This document shows, one piece after another, positions 17,199-26,533 of a DNA stretch of 64,000 nucleotides. This stretch comes from Frankia sp. QA3 (GTDB taxonomy: Bacteria > Actinomycetota > Actinomycetes > Frankiales > Frankiaceae): the NCBI RefSeq assembly GCF_000262465.1, contig NZ_CM001489.1:4750590-4814589 (forward strand). Direction: 5' to 3'. The notes under the pieces were generated by a model, which searched no databases, was not told the DNA's origin, and saw only the letters and a list, made by a program, of their open reading frames with translations. The position numbers were made by a program, and so were the translations under genes. The first letter of the stretch is position 1; every line of letters begins with the position of its first letter.

Positions 17199-18092
17199 GC
17201 GGTCCCTCTCTGCAGCGGCGATACCCGGTCGACCAGGGCGTCCCGCAGTCGTGGGACACCGAGCAGGTCCCCCACCGTCATGACGGCTACGGCGAGCGGC
17301 GACCCCCATGATCCACTGGCGGGTGGTGGATGACGGGACAGCGGTCGCACGCTCCGCCTGACGACGGGTGACGCGCCATGGACGCGTGGCGACCTTACGG
17401 CCTCAACCCGACGTCAGGTCAAGGCGTTTCCGATCGAGCGCGGCCATCTCGACGATGTGGCTGCGTCGATGGAAGGTTGACGGTGCGTTATCCATCCAAA
17501 ACTTCGAGGGGACGCCTCCTGCGATGATCAAAGTGCGACGATCACGCGCGGCAACCGACGGCGAGCCGACAACCGATCCTGACCAGCGACCACCAGCCAA
17601 TGGCCACCAGCCAATGGCCACCAGCCGATGGCCGCCGGCTAACGGCCACCAGCGGTGGCGAACCTTTTCCGCACCCGAATTTTCGGGGGGATCGATGTTT
17701 CCCGGCGTTTTCGGCAGCCGGGATACCCCGACGCCGCTCCGGCGCCCAAGAAGAGCGATGATCACCGCCGCGGGTTCCGGATCGTCCGCATGCCGATGGT
17801 CGGGATGCCCGATCGTACCGCGGCCGGGCCGACGCCGGCCGCCGATACGCGACTTCGGCCATGCGCCCCCGCCTCCGAGCGGAGGGTTGTCGACGCAACA
17901 GATTTCGGTGAGGTGGCGTAAGCAGCCATATTATTCCGGCCCGGGAGCACCATGCCAGGACAGTTGACACCGGAGCGTGTGCGCGCGTAGTCGTAGGTGC
18001 GCAACCACCGGTCCGCGGCGGAAAGGAACCGATAGTGTCAGTGCGAGCTGCGCGTCGACCCATGCCCGGGGCGCCGCCCCCGGGGGGACCGG
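17199..18092. other. 900-bp divergent intergenic region with 14-bp tandem repeat
   Basis: The region holds the promoters of the exporter operon (left) and the unknown gene at 18093 (right). At 17590-17658 lie five head-to-tail copies of CCACCAGCCAATGG, the last two diverged. The centre and right part are less GC-rich than the flanks. Several frames are open across the repeat but none has a ribosome site or family resemblance, so I call no gene. Confidence 0.6.
17590..17658. repeat. 14-bp tandem repeat, five copies
   Basis: Copies of CCACCAGCCAATGG begin at 17590, 17604, 17618, 17632 and 17646; the first two are identical, the third has one change, the last two several. The 14-bp unit is not a multiple of three, consistent with non-coding DNA. 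Confidence 0.85.
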
Positions 18093-19097
18093 ATGCCGAT
18101 GACTCGTAGTGACGTTGCATGGGGAACGGAGGCCGACGCCAGTTCGCTCGCAGGCGCACCGTCACAACGATCGGATGGACTGTCGATGACTCTTTCCGGC
18201 GCTCGCCCTCGAGGACCAAGACCCGAACTCGAAAACCGGAGTCAGCTCACGCTGCTGCACCATCTGCATGAACTGAACCGCCCTTACCGGGTGAGTTACG
18301 AGATGGTGGTGCGGAAAGTTTGGTCCGACAGCGAAGATATCAAGATCCGGCGCGCCCGGGCACGCGATCTCAGCCGCCAGTTCCGGGGCGAGAAGCAGAT
18401 CGACTGGAATGTCATCGAGAACTACGTGGAGCTGCTGTACCCGGAGGATCAGTCGCAGCGGGTGGCACAGCTCGAGCGGTGTCGGCCGCTGCATCTTCAG
18501 GCGTTCGGGCCGACGAGCGACCCGGACACCGACCGGGTATCGAGCGCGGCCATCGATCCGGCGTACGTCGCCGATCTCGAACGGCAGCTGGTCGAGGCCC
18601 GCATGCGAGCCGCCTTCGCCACCGCGCTCCTGGTGATCGTCCGTTCCGAGAACGCCGTGCTACGCGGAAAGAACGCGCACTTCGGCTGGTTCCAGACCCG
18701 CGGCCCGGCCGAGGAATCCGAGGGGACGCCGGTGCCCCCGACCGAGTCCGGGGAACCGGTGACGGCGCCCATCCAGCGGCGGCAGGGCCACCGCGCCGGT
18801 CATCACTACCGCCGGGACCGTCCGATCGTCGCGTTCAGCGAACTCGTCGGGGAGCAGCCGAGCCCCTCCGGCTGGAGCGCGGCGGGTCCGCTGCCCTCCC
18901 CGGCGTCGGACTCCCTGCATTCGGCCCCGACCGGCCCCACGCCCGTGATCGAGGCGTTCCAACGACGAGCCCAGGAGGCTACCCGCACCGCCGCGTCCCC
19001 GGAGAACGCCCGCGGGCGCCGCGGCGCCAAGGCGGCCGGGGGCGAACCCGACATCCTTGCCGGGCCGGAACGCAAGCGGCGCGGCCGGGGGCGGTGA
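18093..19097 (+). CDS. unknown actinobacterial protein, possible DNA-binding N-terminal domain
   Basis: A 334-residue protein I cannot assign. Residues about 50-125 are helical (LTLLHHLHELNRPYRVSYEM, then RRARARDLSRQFRGEKQIDW and ENYVELLYP) and read like the HTH-plus-helix arrangement of small actinobacterial regulators that pick an initiator set of residues before a short core. A helical stretch near 150-190 (VADLERQLVEARMRAAFATALLVIVRSENAVLRGK) could form a coiled coil. The C-terminal 130 residues are Pro/Gly/Arg-rich and end in a basic KRRGRGR tail. ATG 18093 follows GGGGGACC; ATG at 18186 is an alternative. No functional claim. Confidence 0.6.
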   Translation: MPMTRSDVAWGTEADASSLAGAPSQRSDGLSMTLSGARPRGPRPELENRSQLTLLHHLHELNRPYRVSYEMVVRKVWSDSEDIKIRRARARDLSRQFRGEKQIDWNVIENYVELLYPEDQSQRVAQLERCRPLHLQAFGPTSDPDTDRVSSAAIDPAYVADLERQLVEARMRAAFATALLVIVRSENAVLRGKNAHFGWFQTRGPAEESEGTPVPPTESGEPVTAPIQRRQGHRAGHHYRRDRPIVAFSELVGEQPSPSGWSAAGPLPSPASDSLHSAPTGPTPVIEAFQRRAQEATRTAASPENARGRRGAKAAGGEPDILAGPERKRRGRGR

Positions 19098-19224
19098 CGG
19101 CGCGCCGGCTCCGGGCAGGCAACCGAGGTGCCGTCAAGGCATGACTGCGCCGAGAACGGGCATCCCCGCTCAGACCGCCCGGACGCCATCCCGGCGGAGC
19201 CTGAGACAGGGGAGGACACAGGGC

Positions 19225-19641
19225 ATGGATCGGGAGACCTTCGTCAAGCTGCTCAACGACGACCTCAGCTCCGAGTACCAGTCGATCGTCCAGTACATCC
19301 AGCACGGCGCGGTCATCACGGGCGCCGAGTACCTGAACGTCGCCGACGAGATCAAGCGGCACCTGCCGCAGGAGCTCAGTCACGCCCAGATCCTGGCCGA
19401 GCAGATCTCCTTCCTCGGCGGGACGCCGACCGTCGACGTAGCCCAGGTCCACCCGTCGAACGGGGCCCAGGAAGCGCTGCACGACGATCTCCGGTTGGAG
19501 TCCGAGCAGCTCGACCGGTACCGCGAGCGGTTCAGCCAGGCCAACGAACTGGGCCTCGCCGACGTCGCCGAGGCGCTGCGCCCCCTGCTCGAACAGACCC
19601 AGGAGCACGTCCGCGACCTACAGGCGGCGCTGGGCCGCTGA
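19225..19641 (+). CDS. ferritin-like (bacterioferritin-type) protein
   Basis: A 138-residue protein matching the ferritin-like four-helix bundle used for iron storage or di-iron redox chemistry. DRETFVKLLNDDLSSEYQSI supplies the first-helix Glu; DEIKRHLPQELSHAQILAEQ gives the second-helix ExxH pair; later helices (LRLESEQLDRYRERFSQANE, LEQTQEHVRDLQAAL) complete the set with further Glu/His. ATG 19225 is chosen because GGGGAGG precedes it and the family begins near here; a longer frame upstream is low in similarity. It lacks the Met haem ligand in an obvious place, so a haem-free form is possible. Confidence 0.85.
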   Translation: MDRETFVKLLNDDLSSEYQSIVQYIQHGAVITGAEYLNVADEIKRHLPQELSHAQILAEQISFLGGTPTVDVAQVHPSNGAQEALHDDLRLESEQLDRYRERFSQANELGLADVAEALRPLLEQTQEHVRDLQAALGR

Positions 19642-19765
19642 GCCGGCGCGCCGGGCCGGCGGACATCACCGGCCCGGTGCCGCGGCCCGAGCGACGTGGC
19701 GGTGGCAGGAGACGCGGCGGCAGGGAACGTGGCGGCGGCAGGGACCCGCTGCGGCGACGAGCCGC

Positions 19766-20155
19766 TCAGGCGGGGACCGGGCTGTCCACGTCCACGATCT
19801 CCTTGCCCAGCGGCATCAGCGACACCGGGATGAGCTTGAAGTTCGCCAGGCCGAGCGGAATACCGATGATGGTCAGGCACAGCGCGATCCCGGTGGTGAG
19901 ATGCCCGAGGGCGAGCCACCAGCCGGCGAGAATGATCCACAGAATGTTGCCGACCAGGGACGCCCCGCCGGCGTCCGGGCGGTCGACGACCCGCCGACCG
20001 AACGGCCACAGCGCGAAGTTGGCCATCCGCAATGACGCGATGCCGAACGGAATGGTGATGATGAGGATGAAGCAGATCAGTGCCGCCAGGGCATAACCGA
20101 TGGCAAGCCAGATACCGCAGAGCACCAGCCAGATGACGTTGAGCACGACACGCAT
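19766..20155 (-). CDS. yccF: YccF-family inner membrane protein
   Basis: A 129-residue membrane protein with the duplicated YccF pattern: NVIWLVLCGIWLAIGYALAA then IITIPFGIASLRMANFALWPFGR, and again GNILWIILAGWWLALGHLTT then IIGIPLGLANFKLIPVSLMP. Each half is a hydrophobic hairpin followed by the conserved IPFG/IPLG turn. GGGAGAGGG precedes ATG 20155. The gene stands alone and converges with the ferritin-like gene. Function of the family is not established. Confidence 0.93.
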   Translation of the reverse strand: MRVVLNVIWLVLCGIWLAIGYALAALICFILIITIPFGIASLRMANFALWPFGRRVVDRPDAGGASLVGNILWIILAGWWLALGHLTTGIALCLTIIGIPLGLANFKLIPVSLMPLGKEIVDVDSPVPA

Positions 20156-20416
20156 TCGCGCACCCTCTCCCGGATCGAGACCGGTCGTCGCTGACGCCCG
20201 CGGGCGCCAGCCGCAACGCGGGCGGACATCGCCTGCGGAACTTTACCCACCGAGTGCTGACCTTTACCCACTTCCCACGGGTTCACCGTCAGCATCCGAC
20301 GCATCCGGCGGGGAGCGGGCAGCGGTGGGCCCGACTCGCTACCGTCGACGACAGTAGTTCCGGACGTCGCACGACCGTCCCGCGTTCTCGACCGCAGTGA
20401 TAGGTGGCTGACCGGT

Positions 20417-21799
20417 ATGCAGGTGTTCGACCACGTCGTCGACCTCGTCGGTGACACGCCCCTGGTCAGGTTGACGCCGGGGATCGCCGAGACCCCGGCA
20501 CCAGTGCTGGGCAAGCTCGAATATCTCAATCCGGGCGGCTCGGTGAAGGACCGGGTGGCGCTGGCGATGGTCGCCGCCGCCGAGGAGGCGGGCCAGTTGC
20601 GGCCGGGCGGCACCATCATCGAGCCGACCAGCGGCAACACCGGGGTCGGCCTGGTGCTGGTGGCGGCGCGGCGGGGCTACCGCTGCGTGTTCACGATGCC
20701 GGACAAGATCAGCGAAGAAAAGCGGGCGGTCCTGCGCGCCTATGGGGCGGAGGTCGTCGTCTGCCCGACGGCGGTGCCCCCCGACGATCCCCGCTCCTAC
20801 TACGAGGTGGCCCGCCGGCTGGTCCGGGAGACCCCGGGCGGTTGGAGCCCGGACCAGTACTCCAACCCCCACAACCCGGCCGCGCATCAGGCCACCACCG
20901 GGCCGGAGATCTGGCGGGCGACCGACGGCCGCGTCACGCACTTCGTCGCCGGCATCGGCACCGGGGGCACGATCAGCGGCGTGGGGCGCTATCTGAAGGA
21001 GGTGTCCGGCGGCGCCGTACAGATCGTCGGCGCGGATCCGGAGGGGTCGGTCTACTCCGGCGGCAGCGGGCGGCCCTATCTCGTCGAGGGGGTCGGCGAG
21101 GACATCTGGCCGACGACCTACGACAAGAGGGTCGTCGACCGGGTGGAGGCGGTCAGCGACCGCGACTCGTTCCTGATGACCCGGGAGCTCGCCCGCCGAT
21201 GCGGGCTGCTGCTCGGCGGGTCCTGCGGGCTGGCCGTGGTCGCGGCGCTGCGCGTCGCCGGCGGCCTCGGTCCCGACGACGTCGTCGTGGTCCTGCTCCC
21301 CGACTCGGGCCGCGGCTATCTGTCGAAGATCTTCAACGACGAGTGGATGTACGAGTACGGTTTCCTGGAGCCGCCGTCGAACGGCCCGGCCGTCGCCGAC
21401 GCCCTGCGGCACAAAAGCGCGCAGACCAGCGGCCCGCCCGACCTCGTGCACGTCCATCCGGACGAGACGGTCGGCGCGGCCATCTCCTACCTGCGGGAGT
21501 ACAACGTCTCGCAGATGCCGGTGGTCCGCCACGAACCGCCGCTACGCGCGGCCGAGGTGGCGGGCTCCGTGATCGAACGGCACCTGCTCGCCGCGGTCTT
21601 CGCCGACCGGTCCGCCGTCGACGCCCCCGTGAGCGCCCACCTGTCCCCGCCGCTGCCGATGGTGGGTGTCGGCGAGCCGCTGTCCCGGATCGTCGCGGTG
21701 CTGGGCGACGAGCCGGCGGTCCTGGTGCACGACGAGGGCAGTCCGGTCGGGATCCTCACCCGCGCCGACCTGCTCAGTTTCCTGGCCCTCACGCCGTAG
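20417..21799 (+). CDS. cbs: cystathionine beta-synthase with C-terminal CBS domains
   Basis: A 460-residue PLP enzyme of the first step of reverse transsulfuration (homocysteine plus serine to cystathionine). LEYLNPGGSVKDRVALAMV carries the PLP lysine, EPTSGNTGVGL the phosphate-binding Asn loop, and GIGTGGTISGVGRYLKE the PLP phosphate cradle. About residues 335-455 form two CBS motifs (ISYLREYNVSQMPVV, LGDEPAVLVHDEGSPVGIL). The CBS pair distinguishes it from plain cysteine synthase. It is followed after nine bases by a cystathionine gamma-synthase/lyase gene, as in other actinomycetes. Confidence 0.95.
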   Translation: MQVFDHVVDLVGDTPLVRLTPGIAETPAPVLGKLEYLNPGGSVKDRVALAMVAAAEEAGQLRPGGTIIEPTSGNTGVGLVLVAARRGYRCVFTMPDKISEEKRAVLRAYGAEVVVCPTAVPPDDPRSYYEVARRLVRETPGGWSPDQYSNPHNPAAHQATTGPEIWRATDGRVTHFVAGIGTGGTISGVGRYLKEVSGGAVQIVGADPEGSVYSGGSGRPYLVEGVGEDIWPTTYDKRVVDRVEAVSDRDSFLMTRELARRCGLLLGGSCGLAVVAALRVAGGLGPDDVVVVLLPDSGRGYLSKIFNDEWMYEYGFLEPPSNGPAVADALRHKSAQTSGPPDLVHVHPDETVGAAISYLREYNVSQMPVVRHEPPLRAAEVAGSVIERHLLAAVFADRSAVDAPVSAHLSPPLPMVGVGEPLSRIVAVLGDEPAVLVHDEGSPVGILTRADLLSFLALTP

Positions 21800-21808
21800 C
21801 GTGGCGTC

Positions 21809-22987
21809 ATGCATGCCGACGAGTTCGCCGATGGGTTCGAGACGATCGCGATCCATGCCGGGCAGGAGCCCGATCCGGTCACCGGAGCGGTGGCCCCCCC
21901 GATCCACCTGTCCTCGACGTTCGCCCAGGACGGGGTGGGCGGGCTGCGAGGCGGCTACGAGTACGCCCGCTCCGGGAACCCGACCCGAGCGGCCCTGGAA
22001 ACCTGCCTCGCCGCGCTGGAGTGCGGCCGGGTGGGCCTCGCCTTCTCCGCCGGCATGGCGGCGACCGACACACTGTTGCGGGCGGTGTGCCGCCCCGGCG
22101 ACCATGTGATCATCCCGGCCGACGCCTACGGCGGGACCTACCGGCTCATCGCCCGCGTCCTCGCCGAGTGGGGGGTCGAACACAGCAGCGTCGACCTCAC
22201 CGACCTGGAGGCGACCCGGGCCGCGGTCCGCCCGGGCGTGACCCGCCTGGTGTGGTGCGAGACGCCGACGAACCCGCTGCTGACGATCGCCGACATCGCC
22301 GCGCTCGCGTCGCTCGCCCACGACGCCGGCGCGCTGCTCGCCGTGGACAACACGTTTGCCTCGCCCTACCTGCAGCAGCCGCTGACCCTCGGCGCCGACG
22401 CCGTGGTGCACTCCACCACGAAATACCTCGGCGGCCACAGCGACGTCGTGGGTGGAGCCGTCGTGGTGAGCGATCCGGAGCTCGGCACGCGGCTACGATT
22501 CCTGCAGAACGCGGCCGGCGCCGTCCCCGGGCCGTTCGACTGCTGGCTCGTACTGCGCGGTATCAAGACGCTCTCCGTGCGGATGGATCGGCACTGCGCC
22601 AACGCCCGCCTCATCGCCACCCAGCTGGCGGCGCATCCGGCGGTCGCCGCGGTGTGCTACCCGGGCATGCCTGGTCATGCCGGGTACGGGATCGCCGCCA
22701 AACAGATGCGCGACTTCGGCGGGATGGTCTCGTTCACGCTGCGGGACGGCCCGCAGGCCGCGATCGAGCTGTGCGGGCGGACCAGACTGTTCACCCTCGC
22801 CGAGTCACTCGGCGGGGTGGAATCCCTGATCGAGCATCCGGCGAGTATGACCCACGCATCGGTCGCGGGCTCACCGCTCGCCGTGCCGGCGGAGCTCGTG
22901 CGGCTCTCGGTCGGCATCGAATCCGCCGACGACCTCGCGGCCGATCTGCGCACGGCGCTGGACGGGCTTTCGGCCGTTTCCGCTTAG
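21809..22987 (+). CDS. metB: cystathionine gamma-synthase / gamma-lyase
   Basis: A 392-residue Cys/Met-metabolism PLP enzyme. FETIAIHAGQEPDPVTGAVA at the start, AFSAGMAATDTLLRAVCRPG, and STTKYLGGHSDVVGGAVVVS with the PLP lysine are all characteristic. It lies nine bases after cystathionine beta-synthase, so both are probably co-transcribed and serve transsulfuration; with that partner the enzyme could act as the gamma-lyase (cysteine formation) as well as the synthase, and sequence alone does not separate the two. The C-terminus ADDLAADLRTALDGL is complete. Confidence 0.93.
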   Translation: MHADEFADGFETIAIHAGQEPDPVTGAVAPPIHLSSTFAQDGVGGLRGGYEYARSGNPTRAALETCLAALECGRVGLAFSAGMAATDTLLRAVCRPGDHVIIPADAYGGTYRLIARVLAEWGVEHSSVDLTDLEATRAAVRPGVTRLVWCETPTNPLLTIADIAALASLAHDAGALLAVDNTFASPYLQQPLTLGADAVVHSTTKYLGGHSDVVGGAVVVSDPELGTRLRFLQNAAGAVPGPFDCWLVLRGIKTLSVRMDRHCANARLIATQLAAHPAVAAVCYPGMPGHAGYGIAAKQMRDFGGMVSFTLRDGPQAAIELCGRTRLFTLAESLGGVESLIEHPASMTHASVAGSPLAVPAELVRLSVGIESADDLAADLRTALDGLSAVSA

Positions 22988-23214
22988 ATCCGCGGCGCGG
23001 AGGCGGCGGCCAAAGCGGGCGTACAACGGCACCACGGTGGGAGAAAGCGGCCGACTAAAGTCCCGAAGTCAGCGCCGAACCGGCATAGTAATCCTTAAGC
23101 GGTTATCGTTGGCTTACTGAGTTGAGACCCTCGGGCGGAGAACATCATGGCTGCGCGTGCAGGTATGCCGGGCACGTGCCCGGTCCGCCAGGTCGCGACC
23201 GTCAGGAGTGCCGC

Positions 23215-24204
23215 ATGGACGCCTCGACGGACCGCCGGACGCTCGTCACCTCGAGTGCGCTCGTCGGTGCCCTCCTCAGTGTCGGGGCGGCCGACATGAC
23301 CTCCTCGACGATGGACAGCCGGGTGGCCCTGGAGCGAGTCGAAGCAACGCTGGAGACGCTCGCCCGCCGCTGGGAGACGACCCCGCCGGCGGAGCTCGTC
23401 GAACGGCTCGGGACCCTCGAGCACCACGCCCGCACCATCGGGCGCTGGCGGCTGGGCGCGGCCCTGCGTCAGGACTGGGTGCGGGCGCACGGCCGGATCC
23501 TCCTGATGACCTCGGTGGCCCAGGGCGACAGCGGAGCGCCGGGCCGGGCGACGGTCGCGGCGCGGGCGGCGCTGGTCCTCGCGAAACACGTCGGGGACAC
23601 CACCACCGCCGCCCACGCCGGAGTCGTGCTGGCCGAACTCGCGGCCTACTCCTTCGGTAGCACCTCCGACGGCCTGCAGCTCGCCCGGACCGCCCGAGCC
23701 GCGGCGCCGCACGCGCACACCGCGATCCTCGCGATCACCACCGAGGCGCACATCATGGCGGCCCGCCACATGCCGACGGACGGCATTGTGGCCGTGCTGC
23801 GCTCGGCGGACTCGATCGCCGCGAAGCTACCCCAGGGGTCGTTGGGATACAGCCTCGACGGCATCCATCCGGGCTATCTGCCGACATTCGGCGGTGCGGC
23901 GCTCGTCGCCGCGGGCGCGTTGGACGAGGGCCAACAACGGCTGGGAGAGGCCGCCGATCTGTTCGACCGTTCCCGGGCGTCCGGCGCGCTCGCAGCCGTG
24001 CGGCTCTACCAGGCGTCGGCGGCGATGCGAGGGCGCGATCTGGACGAGGCGGAGATTCTGGCCACCAGGGCGCTGGCCGCCTCGGCGGTCCGGCCGAGCA
24101 GTTGGTTGTCGAACGGAATTCTCTCGCTCGCGAAGCGGGCCAGAAGCCAGGGAGCAGACTGGTCCGGACTGGTTATACAGGCACAGGAATGGTCGCCGGT
24201 CTGA
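23215..24204 (+). CDS. TPR-like protein of unknown role
   Basis: A 329-residue helical protein. ATG 23215 is preceded by CAGGAG, whereas a frame extending 31 residues upstream has no ribosome site. After a hydrophobic stretch (LVTSSALVGALLSVGAADM, possibly a signal or anchor) the rest is helix-turn-helix repeats rich in Ala/Leu (ATLETLARRWETTPPAELV, GALDEGQQRLGEAADLFDRS, RGRDLDEAEILATRALAASA), similar to the C-terminal TPR-like half of actinobacterial XRE-type regulators but without the DNA-binding part. Function cannot be assigned. Confidence 0.7.
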   Translation: MDASTDRRTLVTSSALVGALLSVGAADMTSSTMDSRVALERVEATLETLARRWETTPPAELVERLGTLEHHARTIGRWRLGAALRQDWVRAHGRILLMTSVAQGDSGAPGRATVAARAALVLAKHVGDTTTAAHAGVVLAELAAYSFGSTSDGLQLARTARAAAPHAHTAILAITTEAHIMAARHMPTDGIVAVLRSADSIAAKLPQGSLGYSLDGIHPGYLPTFGGAALVAAGALDEGQQRLGEAADLFDRSRASGALAAVRLYQASAAMRGRDLDEAEILATRALAASAVRPSSWLSNGILSLAKRARSQGADWSGLVIQAQEWSPV

Positions 24205-24463
24205 CCCTGACGGGCCGACCGGCACCGGTTCGACCGACACCGCCGAGGCGGGCTGACATTTCCATTTCCCCGACTTCGCGGTTTCCAGCGGCGGGGACCG
24301 GCTGGAGCAGCGGAAAAGCAGCCACCAGTTCGCCGCGGGCGGCCGGGCGGGTCGTGCTCACTCGCCGCCGGGCCAGGCCGGCCCACAGCCCACGGGCGAC
24401 CAGCAGGCCGGCCAGGACGACGGCCAGAACGGCCAGGAACAGGAATATATCAAAATTAGGCAT
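24173..24463 (-). CDS. small single-pass membrane protein, doubtful
   Basis: A possible 96-residue protein starting MPNFDIFLFLAVLAVVLAGL, one membrane helix followed by a basic, Arg-rich cytoplasmic part. There is no good ribosome site before ATG 24463, and its 3' end overlaps the convergent TPR-like gene by about 30 bases. The hydrophobic start argues for a real gene; the rest does not. Treat as tentative. Confidence 0.4.
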   Translation of the reverse strand: MPNFDIFLFLAVLAVVLAGLLVARGLWAGLARRRVSTTRPAARGELVAAFPLLQPVPAAGNREVGEMEMSARLGGVGRTGAGRPVRVRPATIPVPV

Positions 24464-24830
24464 GACGTTCGACGGACCGAGGTGCACGGATTTTGATGGT
24501 GCAATATTCGGGACGATCGGCAACGGCGGCGGGGTCGCCCGCGCGGCGACGGTATAGGGAATAGGCACGGCGGTACTTTATCGGGTGCCGACAATGGCGT
24601 GCGGGTCGGGCATGGCGAAAGCATCGAGCCAGCCTGCGCCTACCCAAAACGAGGTCCGACTGGGACACGAAAAGGCCACGAAAATGGCCGTATCAGCCCA
24701 CACCCGGGTTACACCCAGCTCGTGATGCAGGGCTCCTCCATGGTCCGACTGCCCCCAGACCCGAGGTCTTCCGCACCGGCTGCGCGGTATCCGCACGCCG
24801 CGCCCGGGCCGGCCGACTACCCTGACCCCG

Positions 24831-25883
24831 GTGAGCAGGACGGGTGTGGTGGTCGTCGGCGGGTTCTGCCTCGACTGCATCGTCACCACGGACACGCTGC
24901 CGGCCTGGGGAGACGATCTGCGGGTCGACGCCGTGCGGACCCGGCCCGGCGGCAAGGGCCTGAACCAGGCGGTGGCGCTCGCCCGCCGCGGCGTGCCGGT
25001 CCGCGCCGTCGGCGTGGTCGGCGGGGACACGACCGGCCGTGAGCTGCTCGCCGTGCTGCGGGCCGAAGGGGTCGACACCGCGACCATGGCGGTCCGCGCC
25101 GCCGCGGCGACACCGGTCTGCGTGGTGCTCGCCCACCCCGACGGCCGCACCGCGTTCCTCTGCCGCTGGGCGGAGGCGGTCGAGCTCACCACCGCCGACC
25201 TGACCACGGCCCGGGACGCCATCCACTCCGCCCGCGCGGTCATCGTGACCTTCGACCCGCCGCCGGCGACCGTGCGCGCGGCCGTCGACCACGCCCTGGC
25301 GGCCGGCGTGGCACTGGTGGTCCATCCCGCGCCGCCCGAACGCTCCGCCGCGGCGGCCCTGGTCGACCTGCCCTGGGACCGCGTCAGCGCCGCCACCCCG
25401 AACGAGCAGGAGGCCAGGCTGCTGCTGGCGGCGGCCGGCGATCCGGCGGCCACTGGGCCCGGGGCGGAGCTGGCGGCCGCGTTCGGCCGCCGGTTCGCGA
25501 CACCGCTGGTGTGCGTCACCCGGGCGGAACACGGGGTCGCGGTGTGGGACGGCGCCCGGGGGTGGGCGCGCCCGGCCCATCCGACGAGCGTCGTCGACAC
25601 CACCGCCGCCTCCGACGCGTTCACCGCCGCGCTCACCCACGTCCTGTTCGCCGCCGGCGCCGCCGAGCCCCGCGTCCCCTCCTCGGGCCCCCTGCCAGCC
25701 GGCCTCGTCGAGACCGCCGTCGAGGCGGGCCTCGCCGCGGCGGCCTGGACGGTCCGCCATCGGGGGGCGTTCGACGCGCTGCCCCACCTCGGCGAACCGG
25801 CCGGAAGGGCGCCGTCCGAGCCGGCATCCCCGGCCGCCGCAGTGGCATTCCGCCGAGAAGAACAACCAGACAAGCACGTGTAG
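24831..25883 (+). CDS. PfkB-family sugar kinase with altered catalytic loop
   Basis: A 350-residue ribokinase-like kinase. TRPGGKGLNQAVALARRGVP is the first PfkB signature and VVDTTAASDAFTAALTHVLF the second, but the usual GAGD is AASD: the catalytic Asp is kept, while both anion-hole glycines are Ala/Ser. Substrate recognition would be ribose or another sugar/nucleoside; the altered loop suggests changed activity. GTG 24831 starts the frame after CCCCG; no strong ribosome site is seen. It stands alone, and the window has a second, canonical PfkB kinase at 38017. Confidence 0.88.
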   Translation: MSRTGVVVVGGFCLDCIVTTDTLPAWGDDLRVDAVRTRPGGKGLNQAVALARRGVPVRAVGVVGGDTTGRELLAVLRAEGVDTATMAVRAAAATPVCVVLAHPDGRTAFLCRWAEAVELTTADLTTARDAIHSARAVIVTFDPPPATVRAAVDHALAAGVALVVHPAPPERSAAAALVDLPWDRVSAATPNEQEARLLLAAAGDPAATGPGAELAAAFGRRFATPLVCVTRAEHGVAVWDGARGWARPAHPTSVVDTTAASDAFTAALTHVLFAAGAAEPRVPSSGPLPAGLVETAVEAGLAAAAWTVRHRGAFDALPHLGEPAGRAPSEPASPAAAVAFRREEQPDKHV

Positions 25884-25943
25884 GTGGGCGGATAGCGGGT
25901 AATCCTGCGACAGTCAAGGATCACCCCCGCTGAAGGAGCAGTC

Positions 25944-26153
25944 ATGGCCACCCGGGTTGGGACCCGAACCAGCAGCATCAGCCTCGGTACGCTTCTCTAT
26001 CTCATCGTTGGAGTGGTCATCACCGCGAGCCAGGACTACTGGAACTTCACGGACTGGGACGGCCACGCGCTGAGTAGTTTCTTCACCGCCCTGGTGGCGA
26101 CCCTGCTGTGGCCGCTCGCCATCTTCTACACTTTCGCCCTCCACGCCCGCTGA
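25944..26153 (+). CDS. small two-helix membrane protein
   Basis: A 69-residue protein with two hydrophobic segments (LGTLLYLIVGVVITASQDYW and LSSFFTALVATLLWPLAIFY) separated by an acidic loop. GAAGGAG seven bases before ATG 25944 supports translation. It resembles widespread short actinobacterial membrane proteins of unknown function. It follows the PfkB-type kinase by 60 bases in the same direction and may share its transcript. Confidence 0.75.
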   Translation: MATRVGTRTSSISLGTLLYLIVGVVITASQDYWNFTDWDGHALSSFFTALVATLLWPLAIFYTFALHAR

Positions 26154-26533
26154 CCGCCGTCTCGGCGCGCGGCATTCGAGCGAGGGCGGACGCACCCCTC
26201 CCGCGTTCAACAATTCCCAAGCCCGGCCTTTCTCCTTCCCGCCCCATCCGGCCTCGGCAACTATGCCCGGGCCGGATTGGCATGCCGGCCCGCGGCCCCG
26301 CTTCGGTGACCGCCGCAGCCCGATCCGGCCGGCCCGCCCGGTGGCCCGAAGACGCCGCGAGCGGCGCAATAAAGCGGCCATCGTCGTGTAACCGTCCGGG
26401 TTGATGCAGGCCTGACTGTTGCCGTGCACCGACGGATCCCGGATAGACTGCGGCCGCCGACACCGGGCGGAAGCGCCGTCGGTTCCAGCGACTCGCGGGT
26501 CATGGTCCCGCGACCGGACAGGGAGGCAACCCG
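26154..26533. other. intergenic region with nothing recognised
   Basis: About 380 bases between the small membrane protein and the FMN reductase. Several frames stay open because of GC content, but none has a ribosome site or recognisable product. The FMN reductase promoter presumably lies in the right part. Confidence 0.5.
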
